Below are positions 1-9,215 of a DNA stretch of 64,000 nt, piece after piece (within the stretch, counting starts at the first letter, position 1; every line of letters begins with the position of its first letter). A program made the position numbers and the translations under genes. Origin of the DNA: CAWJFJ01 sp963800065 (GTDB lineage Bacteria; Actinomycetota; Acidimicrobiia; Acidimicrobiales; UBA8190); the NCBI GenBank assembly GCA_963800065.1, contig CAWCZO010000011.1:248001-312000 (forward strand), written 5' to 3'. Under the pieces are notes generated by a model. It saw only the letters and a list, made by a program, of their open reading frames with translations, did no database searches and was not told the origin of the DNA.

Positions 1-802
1 CCACCGTCTTCCAGGCCAGGTCGAACTGTCCCTGCAGGTCACCGATGACGTCGTTGGCCCAGAAGTGCTCCTCGGCGGTGGCGAGTGTGGGATCTCCGTA
101 GTTCCGTGACCATCGCCCACCGACCGGTTCGATGCGTTTGTCATCCGTACAGACGGCCCATCTGGGGGCTCCCTCTCCCAGGAAGAGTCGGCTGTAGACG
201 TCCTGATGCATGTCCAGAAGCGTGTAGATGCCGTCGCGGCCCAGAAGGTCGACCGTCTCGGCGATGTTGGCCAGGTACCGACGGGCGATCGAGGCGTTGA
301 ATTCGTGCGGATCTCCGGGCGGCCCGGGGCGGCATATGGACGGCGAGTTCGCCGGCCCTGACCCGGGCTCGATGCCCTCCCATTCGATACCCAGTCGGAC
401 CACGTTGAAGCCCAGCTTGGCGATCCGGGCCGCGTCCGCCGGGCCGAAATTCCAGGGACGCCCCGGGTCAGGGTACAGCTCGAAGGGAGCGCGTTTGTAG
501 ACGGCGTCCACCCCGTGGAATATCACCATGCGCCCGGAGCTGTCGTAGAGCTCGGGTCCGCCGGGAGAGGAGAGCAATCCGGTGACCTGACCGGTGGCCC
601 CCGGGGAGCGCGGCGTCCGGAGCACGGGGCGGGCGCTGTACTGATAGGCGATCCTGGACGGGTGCACCGCCCCCGCATGGAACGGTCGCGTTCTGACCGG
701 GGGCCCGGGCCGTCTGCCGGCGGCCATCCCAGGCGTCGCGCCACCGAAAATGACGACCGCGCATGACGAGATGACGAGAAGAAGCGCCCGGGGTGAGGTC
801 AC
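1..802 (-). CDS. Secreted GH5 glycosidase, endoglycoceramidase-like (partial)
   Basis: The reading frame runs off the left edge, so only the N-terminal part is present. I start it at GTG 802 because this gives a signal peptide (TSPRALLLVISSCAVVIFGG), whereas ATG 727 would lack one. Mature-region motifs fit family GH5 endoglycosylceramidases/cellulases: a FHGVDAVYKRAPF strand near the start of the barrel, GFNVVRLGIEWEGIEPG, LDMHQDVYSRLFLGEGAP, and WANDVIGDLQGQFDLAW just before the edge. In GH5 the acid/base Glu follows an NEP motif, which lies outside this window, so catalytic competence cannot be judged. The likely role is hydrolysis of an extracellular beta-glycoside. The substrate (glycolipid or glucan) is inference from similarity to endoglycoceramidase-type sequences. 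Confidence 0.72.
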   Translation of the reverse strand, partial: MTSPRALLLVISSCAVVIFGGATPGMAAGRRPGPPVRTRPFHAGAVHPSRIAYQYSARPVLRTPRSPGATGQVTGLLSSPGGPELYDSSGRMVIFHGVDAVYKRAPFELYPDPGRPWNFGPADAARIAKLGFNVVRLGIEWEGIEPGSGPANSPSICRPGPPGDPHEFNASIARRYLANIAETVDLLGRDGIYTLLDMHQDVYSRLFLGEGAPRWAVCTDDKRIEPVGGRWSRNYGDPTLATAEEHFWANDVIGDLQGQFDLAWKTV

Positions 803-1029
803 TCTCCGGCGGTGGCCGCGGTGAGACGCCGGAAGCCCTGCCACCCTGTGAATTCGCCCCTTCAGACGAACTGTCACGGGCCGCCCCCTTCAAGCCCCCC
901 GGCACTCGGCTCAGATGGATGCTAACCCCCGCCGGGCCGCTGGAGACGTCGGGGCCGTCGAGAGGGCCGGGCCGTCTCCGGTGGGTACGTTGGTAGTCTC
1001 CTCACGGGCATGGCTTCGGAGCGTTCCTC

Positions 1030-2055
1030 TTGACTTCTAATTCCTGGGTCGTCGTCGGCCTCGACAACGGCGGGACCTGCAACAGCGCGACAGTCCTCGA
1101 CGACTCGGGGCGCTACTTGGTGGACAGGCTCGTCGAGAGCCCCAGCCGGGTACGGGAGGGGCCGGAGGTGGCGGTCAACGCGCTGATCGAGGCCCTCGAC
1201 AACGTCCTCGGCCTGACCGGGGTGGCCAGGGAGTCCGTACGTGCCGTCGGCCTGGGGACGCCGGGTCCGGCCAGCGCCGACGGGGTGATCTCCTCCAAAG
1301 GGGCCACGAACTTCTCCCAGCCGGCCTGGCACGGGTTCGATTTTCGCGGCGTTCTCGAGGGTCGCCTCGGTGTACCCGTCATCTACAACAACGACGGCAA
1401 CGCCGCCTCGCTCTACGCCCATCACAGCCATTTTGGACCCGACGCCGCGCTCAACTCCTCGGTCTCGGCCATCGTGGGGACGGGCCTGGGGGGCGGCGTG
1501 ATCGAGGCCGGGCAGGTGATCCGCGGCGCCGCCGGAATGGCGGGCGAGCTGGGTCACGTCCACATACCGATGGAGGGGCTGCTGGCGGTCGGCCAGCCCG
1601 TTCCCCGGTGCCGGTGTGGATTCGTGGCCGATGCCGAGAGCGTGGCCTCCCTGACGGGGATCGAAAGGAACCTGCTGCCTTACTGGCTGACGCAGTTCCC
1701 CGACCACGAGTTGGCCCGAGCGGGGTCGATGAGCGAAGCCGCCAAACTCGTCCGACGTCTCGGCGATGCCGGAGACCCCCTGGCGCTCGAGATCTTCAGC
1801 CAACAGGCCATGGCGCTGGGGCGGCTCTTCACCATCGCCGGAAATTTCCTCGATCCGAGCGCATACTTCGTGGGCGGCGGCGTCGTCGAGGCCTCGCCCA
1901 GGTTCGGCCAGTGGTTCATCGAGAGCGTCCGCCACAACACGTCGTTGCGCGAGGAGCAGCTGGCGTCGGCGACCTTCGCGCTCATTCCCGATCTTGACAT
2001 GGCCGGAGCCCGGGGAGCGGCCTTGGCCGCCCTCAATTCGTTCGGGAAGCCCTAA
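1030..2055 (+). CDS. ROK family sugar kinase
   Basis: This 341-residue protein starts at TTG 1030, about 9 nt after a GGAG. It has the ROK fold: an N-terminal phosphate-binding loop VVGLDNGGTCNSATVLDD, GLGTPGPASADGVI in the first domain, catalytic-base region VIYNNDGNAAS, and IVGTGLGGGVI followed by the GELGH segment. RCRCG near residue 197 resembles the ROK CxCGxxGC zinc motif but lacks the second half (FVADAES replaces the usual GCxE), so zinc binding may be altered. ROK kinases phosphorylate glucose, mannose or N-acetyl sugars with ATP in the cytoplasm. The next gene starts 11 bp downstream, which suggests co-transcription. The sugar specificity is not readable from the sequence. Confidence 0.85.
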   Translation: MTSNSWVVVGLDNGGTCNSATVLDDSGRYLVDRLVESPSRVREGPEVAVNALIEALDNVLGLTGVARESVRAVGLGTPGPASADGVISSKGATNFSQPAWHGFDFRGVLEGRLGVPVIYNNDGNAASLYAHHSHFGPDAALNSSVSAIVGTGLGGGVIEAGQVIRGAAGMAGELGHVHIPMEGLLAVGQPVPRCRCGFVADAESVASLTGIERNLLPYWLTQFPDHELARAGSMSEAAKLVRRLGDAGDPLALEIFSQQAMALGRLFTIAGNFLDPSAYFVGGGVVEASPRFGQWFIESVRHNTSLREEQLASATFALIPDLDMAGARGAALAALNSFGKP

Positions 2056-2065
2056 CCGTCCGGCC

Positions 2066-3097
2066 GTGGATACCCTGGCCGAGCTGATCGGTCGGGCTTC
2101 CGATACCTGGGAGCCGTCGCTCGAACGTGCCATCTTCGACACGGGCGACGCCGTCGCCATCGCCCAGCGCATCCAGGCCTTCATCGCTGATCGGTTGGTT
2201 GCCGTCGATCACGCCCTCTTCTACAGACCCGGGGTCGGGGTCGTCGCCGGCCTGGCCCTGGTCGACGGATCAGAGGTGGTCGTCAAGATCCATCGCTGGA
2301 ACGTCACCGTCGAGCGCCTGCGTGCCGTGCAACGTCTTCAGACCCATCTGGCGGCGGCCGGACTTCCGGCTCCCCACCCACTGGTGGAACCGCATCGGCT
2401 CGGAAGGGGAATCGGCACGGTGGAGGCGATGAGAGGCGGCCACCGCGGCGATGCCGGCGATGCGTCCGTACGGCAGGAGATCGCCGCCGGCCTCCACCGC
2501 TTCGTCAGAGCAGCCTCCGACCTCGACGGAGTGGAGTCCATAGGGTCGCCTCTGGTTCTCCGTCCCCTCAGAGCTCCACTGTGGCCCGAGCCCCACGACG
2601 TCCGTCTCGACTTCGAGGCCACCGCCCGCGGCGCCGAGTGGATTGACGCCCTCGCCATGTCGGCACGCCGGCGCCTGCAGGACCTCGGCGGCGCACCGGT
2701 CGTGGGACACTTCGACTGGCGGCTGGAGAACCTCGGCTTCACCGGGGCGCGGATCGTGGCCATCTACGATTGGGACTCCGTCTTCGCCGCGCCGGAAGCG
2801 GTCGTCGTCGGGAATGCAGCGGCGCAATTCACGGCCGACTGGACCGGCGGCGATCCTGACCCGCTGCCCTCTCTGAGCCAGATGCGGGAGTTCGTCGACG
2901 ACTACGCGCTGGCCCGAGGCAAGGCCTTCAGCTCCGGCGAGTGGGAGCTGTTGGATGCCGCCAACCTCGCCCTGTGCACCTACGGAGCCCGCTGCCAGCA
3001 CGCGGACACGATGTTGCGTCCGGTGGACGGTGGCTCGGTTGACGACCGTTGGATCCGCCTTCTTCGCCAGAGGGGTGACCGGTACCTGACCGGGTGA
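2066..3097 (+). CDS. APH-fold (aminoglycoside phosphotransferase family) kinase
   Basis: I chose GTG 2066, 11 bp after the ROK kinase stop, giving 343 residues; the open frame continues upstream but overlaps the kinase. The protein shows the APH/choline-kinase architecture: a Lys in SEVVVKIHRWN, the Brenner-type catalytic loop VVGHFDWRLENLGF (H-x-D-x4-N) and the metal-binding strand IVAIYDWDSV. APH-fold enzymes phosphorylate small hydroxylated substrates such as sugars, homoserine or antibiotics. Standing directly behind a sugar kinase, a metabolic role seems more likely than antibiotic resistance, but that is inference. Confidence 0.8.
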   Translation: MDTLAELIGRASDTWEPSLERAIFDTGDAVAIAQRIQAFIADRLVAVDHALFYRPGVGVVAGLALVDGSEVVVKIHRWNVTVERLRAVQRLQTHLAAAGLPAPHPLVEPHRLGRGIGTVEAMRGGHRGDAGDASVRQEIAAGLHRFVRAASDLDGVESIGSPLVLRPLRAPLWPEPHDVRLDFEATARGAEWIDALAMSARRRLQDLGGAPVVGHFDWRLENLGFTGARIVAIYDWDSVFAAPEAVVVGNAAAQFTADWTGGDPDPLPSLSQMREFVDDYALARGKAFSSGEWELLDAANLALCTYGARCQHADTMLRPVDGGSVDDRWIRLLRQRGDRYLTG

Positions 3098-3109
3098 GCC
3101 TGTGACGCT

Positions 3110-3130
3110 GACCGACCGGCTTCGGTGGTC
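3110..3130. terminator. Hairpin between convergent genes
   Basis: GACCGACCG and CGGTGGTC form an 8-bp stem with one bulged G and a GCTT loop. It lies between the ends of the APH-fold gene and the convergent binding-protein gene. No T-tract follows, which is common in GC-rich actinobacteria. A bidirectional terminator is inference. Confidence 0.35.
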
Positions 3131-3144
3131 AAGTCTCCTCGGCG

Positions 3145-4503
3145 TTACGAGGGGGTCGGCCTGACTTCCGGCTTGAAACCGGGCGACGGCAGGAGGGAGT
3201 TGGGCATGCAGATGAATCCCACCTTGGGCGAGGGCGCCACCCGGACGATCGCCCCGTTGCGGATCTGGGCCAGGAGCACGCACGACGACGGGATGTTCTG
3301 GGCCGGATCTCCGGTCGCCAGCAACCCCCCGGCGTTGAAACTGGTGACCTTGTCCAACGCCGCCTCGAGCCCGGCGCGGGTGGGCGGCGATCCGGCCTGG
3401 CGCAGGCCGTCAACGAAGAGCTGGGCCGATGCCCAGCCGAAAAGCGCCTCCAGCTCGAAGTTGGCCGTCGGATCGGCCTTGTTCATCCATTTGGTGAAGA
3501 GCTTCACGACGGGCAGATTGGCGTCCGTCCCCAGGTAGAGAGCGAATCCGACCGAGATGTACATGCCGTTGACGGCAGCACCGCCATCTTTCACCAGGTT
3601 CGACGTGTACGCGTCCTCCTCCACGTTGAGGGGGTGGAAGTTCTGCTCACTCATCTCCTTGGCCACCGTTTCGGCGTATGAATCGGGTAGCTGTTGGGAG
3701 AAGAACATCTGGACGCCGTCGGACTTCATGGTAAGGACATTGGCCAGAAACGTCGTCTGACTGGGTGTGAAGCTTGCGTCGTAGACGATCTTGAATCCTT
3801 CCGCCCTTGCCGCTCGTTCGAAGGCGCGCTCGGCCAAGGCCGTAGAGGAGGTTGCGTTCGCCCACAGGATGCCCACGTGCTTGACCTGCGTCGGAAATTT
3901 CTTCCTCAGGACCTTGAAGATCGTGGTCGGGGAATCACTGTCGACGTTGGGAGAGGGACTGTATGCGGTAGGCAGGTCCGCCAGACCCGGGTCCAGTGGA
4001 TAGGCGATGTCGGGCATCCCGGCGGCCTTCACCAGAGGCTCCTCGGCCGCATCGTCGAGGGAGAAGCCGCCGACCAGGGCGAAGTCGTTCCTGATCTGGG
4101 CCGCCGTGACGTTGGCGACGGTGCCCTCGCTGTAGGCACTGTCCTGGGCGTCGAGGTGGATCATGCGCCCGTTCACGCCGCCCATGCTGTTGATGTAGTC
4201 GAAATACGCCTCGGTGCCGTCCTCAGCCCCCTTGAAGAGACCGGGCAGCGGCGCCGTAAGGTCGTCGACCTGCCCCACGGTGACAGAGGAGTTGGTGACA
4301 CCGGGCGACGCCGCACCACTCGGCGTGGAGGTGCGGGAAACACTGGTGGTGGTAGGTGCGGTCGTGCCCGTCTTCGGCGACCCGCACGCGGCGGCCAGCA
4401 GTGCCACGACGGCGACCGGAACGATCATTGCACGGCGCAGACCGCCCCTCGGAAGCGTGTCATCGCTTCCCGACCGCCGACCCGGCATTCTGGTGGCGTC
4501 CAT
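3145..4503 (-). CDS. Branched-chain amino acid type ABC substrate-binding lipoprotein
   Basis: ATG 4503 follows AGGGGGAAGC, a good ribosome site; an ATG at 4533 lacks one. The 452-residue product has an actinobacterial lipoprotein signal ending LLAAAC (Cys at about 40), then a Thr/Ser-rich linker. The remainder matches the type I periplasmic-binding fold of the LivJ family (Peripla_BP_6): VGQVDDLTAPLPGLFKGAEDG, AQIRNDFALVGGFSLDDAAE, VKHVGILWANATSSTALAERA, FTPSQTTFLANVL. Such lipoproteins capture amino acids, urea or aromatic acids outside the membrane for an ABC importer. No permease or ATPase gene is next to it, so its partner system is elsewhere or it acts as an orphan sensor/binder. Confidence 0.82.
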   Translation of the reverse strand: MDATRMPGRRSGSDDTLPRGGLRRAMIVPVAVVALLAAACGSPKTGTTAPTTTSVSRTSTPSGAASPGVTNSSVTVGQVDDLTAPLPGLFKGAEDGTEAYFDYINSMGGVNGRMIHLDAQDSAYSEGTVANVTAAQIRNDFALVGGFSLDDAAEEPLVKAAGMPDIAYPLDPGLADLPTAYSPSPNVDSDSPTTIFKVLRKKFPTQVKHVGILWANATSSTALAERAFERAARAEGFKIVYDASFTPSQTTFLANVLTMKSDGVQMFFSQQLPDSYAETVAKEMSEQNFHPLNVEEDAYTSNLVKDGGAAVNGMYISVGFALYLGTDANLPVVKLFTKWMNKADPTANFELEALFGWASAQLFVDGLRQAGSPPTRAGLEAALDKVTSFNAGGLLATGDPAQNIPSSCVLLAQIRNGAIVRVAPSPKVGFICMPNSLLPSPGFKPEVRPTPS

Positions 4504-4533
4504 GCTTCCCCCTTCGTTCCGTCGGTCCCGCAC

Positions 4534-4920
4534 TCACGACGCTTCATGCTCCAGGTGGGCCTTGTGAGCGAGCTTGATGATCTCCTCCGACACTGATCGC
4601 TTGTTACCTTCATGAGCCGGATGGTGGGCAGGACACGCGAGATATGGCGTGCCTTCGACCGGCTTTCCCAGCCGTAGACACCCTTTGACGTGGCAATTGT
4701 GGTGTCGGTACACCGTGATGATGCTGCCCAGGATGAGAAAGTCGGGAATCGCACCACCGAAGCCGGACCAGAATCCGTACCAGGTGCCCGACTCGGCATC
4801 CGCACCGGTGTAACGCAAGAACCAGTGGGCCGAGTCGGTCCAGAAGACCACCACGATTATCAAGAAAACGACTACGACGGCCAGCAACCCCACCATCAGC
4901 ATCCGTCTCATTGCGTTCAC
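4534..4920 (-). CDS. Small membrane protein with Cys/His-rich tail
   Basis: This 128-residue protein has an N-terminal transmembrane helix (MLMVGLLAVVVVFLIIVVVF), a Trp/Gly-rich segment, a second hydrophobic stretch (AIPDFLILGSIITVYRH) and a tail containing HHNCHVKGCLRLG and YLACPAHHP. The paired Cys and His residues look like a small metal-binding knuckle on the cytoplasmic side. I do not recognise a named family, although similar short two-helix proteins with a Cys-His tail occur in actinobacterial and phage genomes. It ends 30 bp before the start of the binding-protein gene on the same strand, so the two could be co-transcribed. Confidence 0.7.
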   Translation of the reverse strand: MNAMRRMLMVGLLAVVVVFLIIVVVFWTDSAHWFLRYTGADAESGTWYGFWSGFGGAIPDFLILGSIITVYRHHNCHVKGCLRLGKPVEGTPYLACPAHHPAHEGNKRSVSEEIIKLAHKAHLEHEAS

Positions 4921-5081
4921 CCGACCCTCTCCGCTATTACCGTCGCCTGGACAACTCTTCGGAACAACATTGACTCAGCGGCCCTGTCCTCACCCACCCG
5001 AGATGAAGTATCACACGGGATCTCATCTTCGTCATCGATTCGGGATGTCTCTGATGGGGTCGCCGAAGCGAACGATGATGC

Positions 5082-6062
5082 TCAGGGCCCAGGATCAACC
5101 GGCCCGTTCGCCGCGGCCTCGGCGTCTGCCGCCGCGTCCACGGCGGAGACGTCGGCCGGCGTGGCACCGAGCCGGCGCTCGACGTCGGCCAGCCGGTCAC
5201 TGATCACGGCCAGTTGCTGACCCAGATCGGCGTGTCCCTTCTTGAACTCCTCTTTGGTGGAGTCGGTGTGCTCTTTGATGAACACCGATGCAACGGTCGC
5301 CGTCAGCACACCGATGAGACCAATCCCCACCAGCATGAGGATCACCGCCACCGTTCGCCCACCTCCGGTGACGGGGAATCGGTCCCCGTAACCGACGGTG
5401 GTCACGGTGACGATGGCCCACCAAAGAGCATCGGGGTAGTCGTGGATGTTGCTTCCCTTGGCGTTCTCCTCGAACAGCAGTACCAGCCACGCCCCGATCA
5501 GGAGGGTGCCGGCGGCGGCTATGAGCACTCGGAAGAGGCCGTGGTGCTTGAGGATGGTCTCCACCCGCAACTCCCCTTCGTGCACGAGGAGTGACATCTT
5601 CTCCATGCCGACGAAGTGCCAGCCTTGGAGAGGCGGAACCACCACCGTCGCCGGTTCCACCCACCGCCGCTTGATATAGCCCCGAGTATCAGGGGTGACC
5701 ACCAGCCGCACGACGTATTCCACCAGCACGATGGCCCAGAGCACGAAGAGAACGCCGACAAGGAGTCTCGAGGCTGAACCATTGACGTCGGTAGTGAGAA
5801 CGATGATGGCGATGACCAGCCAAGCGACGCCCAAGAGAGCCATCGGCAACTTCGTGACCCTCTCGATGCTGTCGACGAGGTCGTGGCGCCCGCCCGACGG
5901 CTTCGATCCGGCGATCGCCTGGCGCCGGCGCTCCTCCTTTCGTTCCATTTCTTCGAGGCGCTCTTGCTCCAGCTTCTCCAAGCGCTGAATGCGTTCGATG
6001 GAGGACGACTTTTTCTTCGTCGTGGTGGCTCGAGCGGCTCTCACATCAGTGGTATCTCCCAC
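5082..6062 (-). CDS. Voltage-gated-type K+ channel subunit
   Basis: The 326-residue protein starts with a charged, coiled-coil-like segment (residues 23-50, Glu/Arg-rich), followed by hydrophobic helices near 72-91, 98-122, 179-198 and 232-258. The pore loop carries the K+ selectivity filter TVGYGD at about 222-227 (DALWWAIVTVTTVGYGDRFP). A C-terminal helix rich in Lys/Glu (FIKEHTDSTKEEFKKGHADL) and a second heptad-like stretch (LAVISDRLADVERRLG) could mediate tetramerisation. There are fewer S4-type arginines than in classic Kv channels, so gating by voltage is uncertain. It is predicted to conduct K+ across the cytoplasmic membrane. Confidence 0.88.
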   Translation of the reverse strand: MGDTTDVRAARATTTKKKSSSIERIQRLEKLEQERLEEMERKEERRRQAIAGSKPSGGRHDLVDSIERVTKLPMALLGVAWLVIAIIVLTTDVNGSASRLLVGVLFVLWAIVLVEYVVRLVVTPDTRGYIKRRWVEPATVVVPPLQGWHFVGMEKMSLLVHEGELRVETILKHHGLFRVLIAAAGTLLIGAWLVLLFEENAKGSNIHDYPDALWWAIVTVTTVGYGDRFPVTGGGRTVAVILMLVGIGLIGVLTATVASVFIKEHTDSTKEEFKKGHADLGQQLAVISDRLADVERRLGATPADVSAVDAAADAEAAANGPVDPGP

Positions 6063-6268
6063 AACCAGATAAAGCTAGTGCCTCGGCTACCTCGTTGACT
6101 GGCTTCCGTCAGCAACACCGCTCCCAGCCCGGTGGTCATTCCGTACCGGGTGGGTGGGATCCTCAGCCCGATCTGTGGCACGATCACCCACCTCAGGGTC
6201 CGATGATCCGTGGATCGACCACCGGTGATCCCGGCATGGGGCGAATGCGACAGTTGTCAGGGGGAAAG

Positions 6269-6889
6269 ATGGAACTCAAAGTCGTCGGTGCTGGAGTCGG
6301 CCGGACCGGAACGCACTCACTAAAGATCGCACTGGAGCAGCTCCTCGGTGCACCTTGTCACCACATGGTCGAGATACTCGGAGATCCGAGCCAGGCCCCG
6401 GCTTGGATCGACGCCATCGAAGGACGCTCGGTCGACTGGGCGGCCGTCCTGAAGCGCTATCAGACGATCGTTGACTGGCCGGGCGCTTCATTCTGGCGGG
6501 AGATATCAGAGGCAAACCCTGACGCGCTCGTGCTCTTATCGGTCCGGGACCCTGAAGATTGGTATCGGAGTGCCTCGAATACCATCTTCTTGTCGTTCGA
6601 CCACGTGCCTCCCGAGCTCACACCTTGGATGCTCGCGGTACGCAAACTCCTGCGGGCCCGGTTCAGCGATCGGCTCGACGACCCAACGGAAATGATGGAT
6701 GCGTATGTTCGCCACAACGAGAGCGTACGTAAGGGGGTACCGGCGGGTCGGCTGCTCGAGTGGACCCTTGGAGACGGTTGGGAACCGATCTGCGAGCGGC
6801 TGGCGTTACCGGTTCCATTTGAGCCGTTTCCCGTGACCAATTCGACAGACGAGTTCCGCCAGATGGTCGGTATACCGCCATTGCTTTGA
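6269..6889 (+). CDS. Sulfotransferase family protein (P-loop)
   Basis: I start at ATG 6269 because it follows AGGGGGAAAG; the frame stays open upstream to 6095 without a ribosome site. The 206-residue product begins MELKVVGAGVGRTGTHSLKI, where GRTGTHSLK is the 5'-phosphosulfate-binding loop of the Sulphotransf_4 group. Further family segments are the region LLSVRDPEDWYRSASNTIF (3'-phosphate contact Arg/Ser) and FEPFPVTNSTDEFRQM near the end. Members are cytoplasmic, probably PAPS-dependent enzymes of unknown acceptor. It stands alone between oppositely oriented genes. Confidence 0.83.
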   Translation: MELKVVGAGVGRTGTHSLKIALEQLLGAPCHHMVEILGDPSQAPAWIDAIEGRSVDWAAVLKRYQTIVDWPGASFWREISEANPDALVLLSVRDPEDWYRSASNTIFLSFDHVPPELTPWMLAVRKLLRARFSDRLDDPTEMMDAYVRHNESVRKGVPAGRLLEWTLGDGWEPICERLALPVPFEPFPVTNSTDEFRQMVGIPPLL

Positions 6890-6990
6890 TCGCCCGTCGC
6901 CCGATCGGGACCTCGATGTGGGCCCGAGCGGTCCACGTCGCACGTGACCCGACGGTCACGCTCGGACACCCATGGCACTCCGGGCTGGCG

Positions 6991-8079
6991 TCACCGAGCG
7001 CCGAGGAGCTCGTCTATCCGCAGGTTGAGGGTCTGTTGGTCGACCACGTGAACGTAGACCTCATCGGGACCAGGGTAGTCAGACTCCCAGGACAACCCAC
7101 CCTGTGCATTCATGACAGCCGCGCCTCCCCGGCCCGACACAGAAAAGACGTGCTGGGGACCGCCGATGGCATAGAGCATCGTAGGCCCGTCCCAATCACC
7201 GTCCTTCGGAGGTCCGCAACCGAAGAGTGCCTCGTACACGATGCGCATGGGATTTTTCTCCGGTGTGGTGGCGCAGAGCATTCCGCCCACTTTGGTGTTG
7301 ACACCGGTGGAGCCGTCGACCCATGCGATCGGTGTAGGCCAATTGTCGCCACTCACTACGGCGCGTGCCGAGGCGACGTCGTATTTGGTGTTGGTGAACG
7401 GCACGGGAGCACCGCCCGGGAACAAGCCGTCCTCGACCACGAGCTTCCGTACCTTGGCCGCGATCAGTGGACGTCCATCGAGCGAACTGCCCTGTCCGGG
7501 CTTCGACCTGAGCAAGCCAGCCAAATTGGTGTAAGCGCCGATTGCGACGATGGTGACACTGTGGTCGGGTTGGTTGGCGAGCAGGCGACGGTAGAGGGCA
7601 ACGGCGCCGGGAACCTCGGCGCTGCTGCGAATGGCGTGGGGAAGCCGCCTGGCCAATTCGTCGCTATATCCGCTGGGTACGGTGTTGGCATCGCTACCGG
7701 CGACGGCGCCAACAGGGATACGGCTGTGACCGTATGCGGTATCGATGGCATCGATGGCGGCGACCGCCACAGTATTCCGGATGTCGGACATCACGCCAAG
7801 GATCTCGACCTTGCCGCGTTGTTGCATGACGTTGGCGATCCCGACGGCAGTGGCATCGTCCCAGTAGAGAGAAAGATCGGTGTCGATGATCACGTGCGGT
7901 TCGGAACCATTCCTCGATCCGTGTCGCGGTGCCGACGCAACGGGTCCGCAGGCAGCGACGACGATGAGCATGGCGACAACGACACTTGCACCCCAACGCG
8001 ATCGGCATTGTCGTCCGTGGCGCTCGATGAGCGGGAATCGCTGTTCCTTTGAAGGTTCCTTATGCCGCACGAAGTCCAT
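6991..8079 (-). CDS. Inosine/uridine-preferring nucleoside hydrolase-like lipoprotein
   Basis: ATG 8079 is chosen; an ATG at 8184 would add 35 residues ahead of the signal sequence. A lipoprotein signal (VVVAMLIVVAACG) leads into VIIDTDLSLYWDDATAVGIAN, the Ca2+-binding Asp cluster of the IUNH superfamily (usual form DTDPGxDDxxA). The family's Gly-Gly strand near SVTIVAIGAYTNLAGLL and a C-terminal HVFSVSGRGGAAVMN are also present. The DTDLSLYWDD variant has a two-residue expansion compared with the canonical loop. IUNH enzymes cleave ribonucleosides to base plus ribose. Surface anchoring suggests extracellular nucleoside scavenging, which is inference. Confidence 0.75.
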   Translation of the reverse strand: MDFVRHKEPSKEQRFPLIERHGRQCRSRWGASVVVAMLIVVAACGPVASAPRHGSRNGSEPHVIIDTDLSLYWDDATAVGIANVMQQRGKVEILGVMSDIRNTVAVAAIDAIDTAYGHSRIPVGAVAGSDANTVPSGYSDELARRLPHAIRSSAEVPGAVALYRRLLANQPDHSVTIVAIGAYTNLAGLLRSKPGQGSSLDGRPLIAAKVRKLVVEDGLFPGGAPVPFTNTKYDVASARAVVSGDNWPTPIAWVDGSTGVNTKVGGMLCATTPEKNPMRIVYEALFGCGPPKDGDWDGPTMLYAIGGPQHVFSVSGRGGAAVMNAQGGLSWESDYPGPDEVYVHVVDQQTLNLRIDELLGAR

Positions 8080-9215
8080 CAAATCACGGGTCGCTGCGCC
8101 ATGCTGCCTGACGATGGCACAAAGAAGCTGAGCACTCGTGCCCGATACTCGCTGTCTCGGTATCGGGCGGCGTTGGCTCGGCACCGACGGGAGCTGGCCT
8201 GTCGGACCGGGAAATATTCAGATCATCATTTTTTTGAAACACGACTCGACGATTACGAAGTGCCTCGGCGACAACACGATATCGAGAGAGCCGGACGATG
8301 TGGCGCAGGTCACAACGATCGGAGTCGGCATGAGGGTCTGTCCTTGTTCCCCGGCATTCTTGACACTTGGCTCTCGGTGGTCGGCCGGACGTGTATTCAC
8401 CGATTCGACTGCGACGTCAAGTGAAAACGTCTTGTGGTTAAAGCTCCGGGCTGGCCTCCAGAAGGCACGTTGCCCTGATAACACCAGCGTTCCTCGTGTC
8501 AAACGTCGAGGGAAAGGACCGAAGGATCCTCGGAGAAGGCACCGAACGCGTTGTACGTCACCCGCTCGCTGACGGAAGTCCGGGTGATCGTCCAGGTCAA
8601 GACGAGCCAGGGGATCCGACGAAGGTGCCTCTTCGCCATCTTGTTCACGGTCTTCGTCGGCCCAAGCCACCCGAATATCATTGCTGACCTGGGATGTTTG
8701 GTCCATCGCCCCGGCAGCTCTGAGGCGTATCCTCGGGTCCGGACGGGGTGGGAAAGCAGTCGCCGCCCGTCCCGATGAGCCCTGGAGGCCGGGTTCCACC
8801 GGGCCCGTGGCGCCCCCTCTGCCGCTTTCATCGAAACGGATGCTCTGTGCAACCATCCTTGGTGCCGTCTCGGATTCGATGGGAGTGGGGGCTCCCGACC
8901 GTGGCGTGGAACGTGCCGTCATGGTGAACGTTCGGTATCCGGGTGGTGAACACCACGCGTCAAGAGATGCTCCCCTAGGCGCCTCAGCGTCGGGGCCACC
9001 CAGATGGATGACGCAGTGGTTGTGCCTGCCGTCGACGGTGAGTTCGGGCGGTGGGAGCTGACCGTCATCGTTGCCGGCACGCACGGCATCGACGCCCGCC
9101 CCCCGGCTAGGCGAGAGCCAGACGGCTCGCTGGCCGAATAGGCGTCGCGAGAGCCAGACTGGGGCTGCGGACCTCGAGGCTCTTGTTCGAAGGTCACCTG
9201 AGGGGGGGCACCAAC
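8080..9215. other. 1.1-kb stretch without a convincing gene
   Basis: Open frames exist on both strands (the longest on the minus strand over 8218-9084), but none has a ribosome site, recognisable motif, or hydrophobic/charged pattern of a real protein. Their compositions are Arg/Pro/Ser-rich as expected for shadow frames. No tRNA-like or IS-like ends are visible. It may be an eroded gene region. Confidence 0.4.

Noticed and set aside
922..2184. 420-codon minus-strand frame antisense to the ROK kinase
   Set aside because: Arg/Gly-rich shadow; the plus strand has clear ROK motifs.
8218..9084. 288-codon minus-strand frame as a gene
   Set aside because: No ribosome site, motif or plausible composition; described as a gap instead.
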